A stretch of 7,745 nucleotides of DNA from Intrasporangium_A sp039812505 (GTDB lineage: Bacteria > Actinomycetota > Actinomycetes > Actinomycetales > Dermatophilaceae). Within the stretch, counting starts at the first letter, position 1, and every line of letters starts with the position of its first letter. Below are positions 5,719 to 7,745 of the stretch, one piece after another. The DNA lies in contig NZ_JBDIAQ010000162.1 of NCBI RefSeq assembly GCF_039812505.1, positions 1 to 7,745 of the forward strand, written 5' to 3'. Position numbers and translations under genes: made by a program. Below the pieces are notes generated by a model. It searched no databases, had not been told where the DNA came from, and saw only the letters and a program-made list of their open reading frames with translations.

Positions 5719-6741
5719 TCAGGGTCGCACGATGACCTTGACCGCGCGCCGCTCGGCCATGGCCCGGTAGCCCTCGGCCACCTCGTCCAGCGGCAGGTCG
5801 AGGTCGAAGACCCGGCCCGGGTCGATCGAGCCGGCCAGCACCCGGCCCAGCAGGTCGGGCAGGTAGCGCCGGACCGGCGCGACGCCGCCGCGCAGGCCGA
5901 TGTTGCGGCCGAACATCCGCTCGATCGGCAGGCTGACGCCGTGCGGCACCCCGACGTACCCGACCGTGGAGCCGGGCCGGGCCAGGCCGAACGCCGTCCG
6001 CACCGCCTGGTCCGTGCCGACGCACTCGAGCGTCGCGTCCGCACCGACGCCGCGGGTCAGCTCCAGCACGGCCGCGACGCCCGCCTCGTCCCGCTCGGCG
6101 ACGACGTCGGTCGCGCCGAACGCCGTGGCCAGGCGCTGCCGGTCCGCGTGCCGCGACATGACGACGACCCGGTCGGCGCCCTGCTGCCGGGCGGCGATGA
6201 CGGCGCAGAGCCCGACGGCACCGTCCCCGACGACGGCCACCGTCATCCCGGGGCGGACCCCGGCCGACACGGCGGCGTGCCACCCGGTGGGCATCACGTC
6301 GGTCAGGGCGAGGATCGAGGGCAGCAGGTGCGGGCCGGGCGGGGCGGTGCGCACCAGCGAGCCGTCGGCCTGTCCCACCCGGGTCAGCTCGGCCTGCCCG
6401 CTCTGCGTCGTGCCGGAGCGCACGCAGGCCGACTGCACGCCGGCCAGGCAGTTCGCGCAGGTGTTGTCGCAGTGGCAGAACGGGACGATGACGAAGTCGC
6501 CCACCTGCACGCGCCGGACCTGCGCGCCCACCTGCTCGACGACGCCGACCGCCTCGTGCCCGATCGTGCTGCCCACGGTGATCGGGTTGTCGCCGCGGTA
6601 GCGCCACAGGTCGGAGCCGCAGATGCAGCCGGCGGTCACCCGCACGATCGCGTCGGTGGGCTCCTCGATGCGCGGGTCTGGGACCTGCTCGACGCGGATG
6701 TCGCCCGGACCGTGGATCGTCGTGGCTCGCATGCCCGCCAT
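5719..6741 (-). CDS. Zinc-dependent alcohol dehydrogenase (MDR superfamily)
   Basis: A 340-residue medium-chain dehydrogenase. The GroES-like domain carries catalytic zinc ligands Cys41 (CICGSD) and His62-Glu63 (GHEAVG). A cysteine cluster follows (Cys89, 91, 95, 98, 106) that would hold the structural zinc. Its spacing, C-x3-C-x2-C-x7-C from Cys91, differs from the usual C-x2-C-x2-C-x7-C. The Rossmann domain has VGDGAVGL at 171-178. The second strand ends in MSRHADR without the acidic residue typical of NAD enzymes, which hints at NADP(H). It should oxidise an alcohol or reduce an aldehyde in the cytoplasm; the substrate is unknown. The ATG at 6741 is the longest plausible start. An ATG at 6732 gives MRATTIHGPGDI, the way many relatives begin, and neither has a strong Shine-Dalgarno. 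Pirin follows 55 bp downstream. Confidence 0.92.
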   Translation of the reverse strand: MAGMRATTIHGPGDIRVEQVPDPRIEEPTDAIVRVTAGCICGSDLWRYRGDNPITVGSTIGHEAVGVVEQVGAQVRRVQVGDFVIVPFCHCDNTCANCLAGVQSACVRSGTTQSGQAELTRVGQADGSLVRTAPPGPHLLPSILALTDVMPTGWHAAVSAGVRPGMTVAVVGDGAVGLCAVIAARQQGADRVVVMSRHADRQRLATAFGATDVVAERDEAGVAAVLELTRGVGADATLECVGTDQAVRTAFGLARPGSTVGYVGVPHGVSLPIERMFGRNIGLRGGVAPVRRYLPDLLGRVLAGSIDPGRVFDLDLPLDEVAEGYRAMAERRAVKVIVRP

Positions 6742-6768
6742 TCTCGCCCCGCACGCCGGCGTTCGTGC

Positions 6769-6823
6769 TCCCGAGGGTCACGGATGCCGCTGGACCGGCT
6801 CGGCGGCATACCCGCCCTCGGGA
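6769..6823. other. Stacked stem-loop upstream of the alcohol dehydrogenase
   Basis: A 9-bp perfect outer stem (6769-6777 with 6815-6823, TCCCGAGGG/CCCTCGGGA) encloses, across an internal loop, a 7-bp inner stem (6784-6790 with 6803-6809, ATGCCGC/GCGGCAT). As plus-strand RNA the inner stem gains a G-U and a G-C pair. The 10-bp palindrome ACGCCGGCGT lies next to it at 6753-6762. On the minus strand it would fall 28-82 bases before the alcohol dehydrogenase start, so a structured leader, a terminator or a small RNA are all possible. I do not recognise a known riboswitch class. Confidence 0.4.
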
Positions 6824-6880
6824 TGGGCGGCCGGGCCCCGTGCGGGGTGACGCAGGCGACCCGGCGGCGCTGGACGAACG

Positions 6881-6894
6881 GGGACGTAGGTCCC
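6881..6894. promoter_or_regulatory. DosR/DevR-like box
   Basis: GGGAC-GTAG-GTCCC has perfect 5-bp arms and a 4-bp spacer. This is the core geometry of the DosR/DevR dormancy-regulon box (GGGACTWWAGTCCC in mycobacteria), with G on each side as that consensus allows. Its centre is about 42 bp before the transcript start predicted from the TAGCGT box, the position expected for an activator touching -35. It faces the membrane-protein gene; the alcohol dehydrogenase start is 140 bp away on the other side with no good -10. Identity is inferred from pattern only. Confidence 0.5.
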
Positions 6895-6901
6895 GGAACC
6901 G

Positions 6902-6918
6902 ACGGGCCGGCGGCCCGT
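6902..6918. repeat. 17-bp hairpin ACGGGCC-GGC-GGCCCGT
   Basis: Perfect 7-bp arms with a 3-base loop lie between the DosR-like box and the candidate -10. Possible roles are a second protein-binding site or a terminator for transcripts crossing the gap. Its position inside the promoter spacer favours protein binding, but this is weak. Confidence 0.35.
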
Positions 6919-6923
6919 AGCGT
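6918..6923 (+). promoter_or_regulatory. Candidate -10 box for the membrane-protein gene
   Basis: TAGCGT fits TAnnnT, lies 24 bp after the DosR-like box and predicts a start near 6930. That leaves a leader of about 37 bases with GGGAG at 6957-6961, 5 bases before the ATG. No normal -35 hexamer is seen, which suits an activator-dependent promoter. Confidence 0.4.
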
Positions 6924-6966
6924 CGAGATGTCAAGGGCGTGTCAGGAACTGTCGTCGGGAGTGGTC

Positions 6967-7745
6967 ATGAGAGCCCGTCACATCATCGCGATCGTCATCG
7001 GCTGCCTGGTGACCCTGTCGGGGGTCGGGGTCCTCTTCGGGGGTGGGGCGGTCGGACTGGCCGGGCTGGCCGCCCGGGGCAACGGCGGCTGGATGTCGCT
7101 GCAGATCAGCCGGCTGGAGTCCTCCGGCGTCGCGGTCACCGCCGACGACCTGATGGTGCATCTCGACGGTCCCGCCCGGGTGGTCGGCTGGTTCGACCTG
7201 CAGGCCCGGGTGACCGCCAGGTCCCTCGACGGGCAGCCGGTCTTCGTCGGCGTGGCCCCGGAGGCCGACCTGCGTGGCTACCTGGCCGGCGCGGCCTACG
7301 ACCGGGTGCTCGACGTGGAGTGGCGCGGCGTGGTCCGGTACCGGCACGTGCCCGGCTCGGCCGTGGTGGCGCCGCCGGGCGAGCAGTCGTTCTGGGACGA
7401 GAGCGTCAGCGGCACCGGTACCCAGCAGCTGACGTGGACGTTGCGCAACGGGCGCTGGGCGGCGGCCGTGATGAACGCGGACGGCTCGCCCGGGGTCGCG
7501 GTGACCGCGACGACGGGGGTCCGCACCGGCGCGCTGTGGGCCGTCGTGGCCGGGCTGCTAGGTGTCGGCCTGGTCCTGGTCGGCCTCGGCGCCGCCCTGA
7601 TCCTCGTCGGGGTGCGTGGCCGGGGGAGGGGGCAGCTCCCGCCAGCAGGCCCCCCCGCCCAATCGAGTGTGCAGCAATCCGGATCGAGTGGGCAGCAATC
7701 CGGATCGAGTGGGCAGCAGCCGCCCCCGGCAGACCAGTCTGCCGG
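6967..7745 (+). CDS. Two-transmembrane conserved actinobacterial protein, 3' end missing
   Basis: The frame from the ATG at 6967 is open for 259 codons and runs off the window. GGGAG (6957-6961) ends 5 bases before the ATG. The N-terminus MRAR precedes a hydrophobic segment at about residues 6-35. A polar domain (36-187) follows, then a second hydrophobic segment (188-217, from ALWAVVAGLLGVGLVLVGLG) and an arginine-rich junction (RGRGRG). Positive charges place both ends in the cytoplasm and the middle domain outside. That domain carries VFVGVAPEADLRGYLAG, PPGEQSFW and VMNADGSPGV, patterns I recognise from a conserved membrane-protein family of actinobacteria with no established function. The tail is low-complexity and rich in Gln, Ser, Gly and Pro, with three 7-residue repeats (GSSGQQS type). 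The upstream DosR-like box suggests stress or hypoxia control. No function is assigned. Confidence 0.85.
   Translation, partial: MRARHIIAIVIGCLVTLSGVGVLFGGGAVGLAGLAARGNGGWMSLQISRLESSGVAVTADDLMVHLDGPARVVGWFDLQARVTARSLDGQPVFVGVAPEADLRGYLAGAAYDRVLDVEWRGVVRYRHVPGSAVVAPPGEQSFWDESVSGTGTQQLTWTLRNGRWAAAVMNADGSPGVAVTATTGVRTGALWAVVAGLLGVGLVLVGLGAALILVGVRGRGRGQLPPAGPPAQSSVQQSGSSGQQSGSSGQQPPPADQSA
7660..7722 (+). repeat. 21-bp coding tandem repeat, three copies
   Basis: Units at 7660-7680, 7681-7701 and 7702-7722 each encode seven residues: QSSVQQS, GSSGQQS and GSSGQQP. The last two DNA units are identical over their first 17 bases. The repeat uses CAA, AGT and GGA codons that are scarce elsewhere in the window, so it stands out in base composition. 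The unit is a multiple of three, so copy-number change would keep the frame. Confidence 0.85.

Noticed and set aside
5663..6044. N-terminal extension of pirin to an upstream start
   Set aside because: The extra 127 codons are the out-of-frame complement of the alcohol dehydrogenase end and bear no cupin pattern; homology-like sequence begins at MSNLEKNPAE.
4681..6925. Exact 14-mer GGCCCGTAGCGTCG at 4681-4694 and 6912-6925
   Set aside because: In DNA this GC-rich a few repeated 14-mers are expected by chance in 7.7 kb, and one copy codes for the pirin tail while the other is promoter DNA.
6931..7347. 138-codon minus-strand frame opposite the membrane-protein gene
   Set aside because: The plus-strand frame has a Shine-Dalgarno, two hydrophobic segments and family motifs; the antisense product has none.
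7660..7722. Tandem repeat as a possible CRISPR array
   Set aside because: The copies are directly adjacent without spacers and stay in frame inside a coding region.

Overview
The window is very GC-rich (well above 70% by eye), with codons ending almost always in G or C, tightly packed genes, TetR, DUF488, pirin and zinc-alcohol-dehydrogenase families, and likely leaderless starts. This points to a high-GC actinobacterium (Actinomycetota); the sequence does not let me name a genus. I see no rRNA, tRNA, CRISPR array, transposase, integrase or phage gene. It reads as a metabolic and housekeeping chromosome segment, not a mobile or defence island.

Layout. Bases 1-492 (+) hold the 3' part of a 2H phosphoesterase / 2'-5' RNA ligase-like gene. 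It converges on three minus-strand genes, in their transcription order: a TetR regulator (2540-1932), a DUF488 protein (1859-1320) and a dienelactone-hydrolase-family hydrolase (1265-567). Divergent from tetR, and sharing its 65-bp intergenic region, is a two-gene plus-strand operon: an acyl-CoA dehydrogenase (2606-3784) and a short-chain dehydrogenase (3784-4542) whose stop and start codons overlap in TGATG. A 14-bp inverted repeat between tetR and the operon, touching a candidate -10 box on each side, is the likely TetR operator. Together these suggest a locally controlled acyl-CoA oxidation module: dehydrogenation, then NAD-dependent oxidation of a hydroxyacyl-CoA. The operon converges on a minus-strand pirin (5663-4608), preceded on the same strand by a zinc-dependent alcohol dehydrogenase (6741-5719).

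The 225-bp region at 6742-6966 separates the alcohol dehydrogenase from a divergent plus-strand gene for a two-transmembrane protein (6967 to beyond the window end). It contains a stacked stem-loop (6769-6823), a GGGAC-N4-GTCCC palindrome resembling the core of a DosR/DevR dormancy-regulator box (6881-6894), a 7-bp-arm hairpin (6902-6918) and a TAGCGT candidate -10 (6918-6923). The membrane protein's tail contains three copies of a 21-bp coding repeat.

No clearly new system is visible. The best leads are the DosR-like promoter, the three-way-junction inverted repeat at 521-582, the operator lying between two divergent -10 boxes, and the octamer GTATGCCG, which occurs five times.
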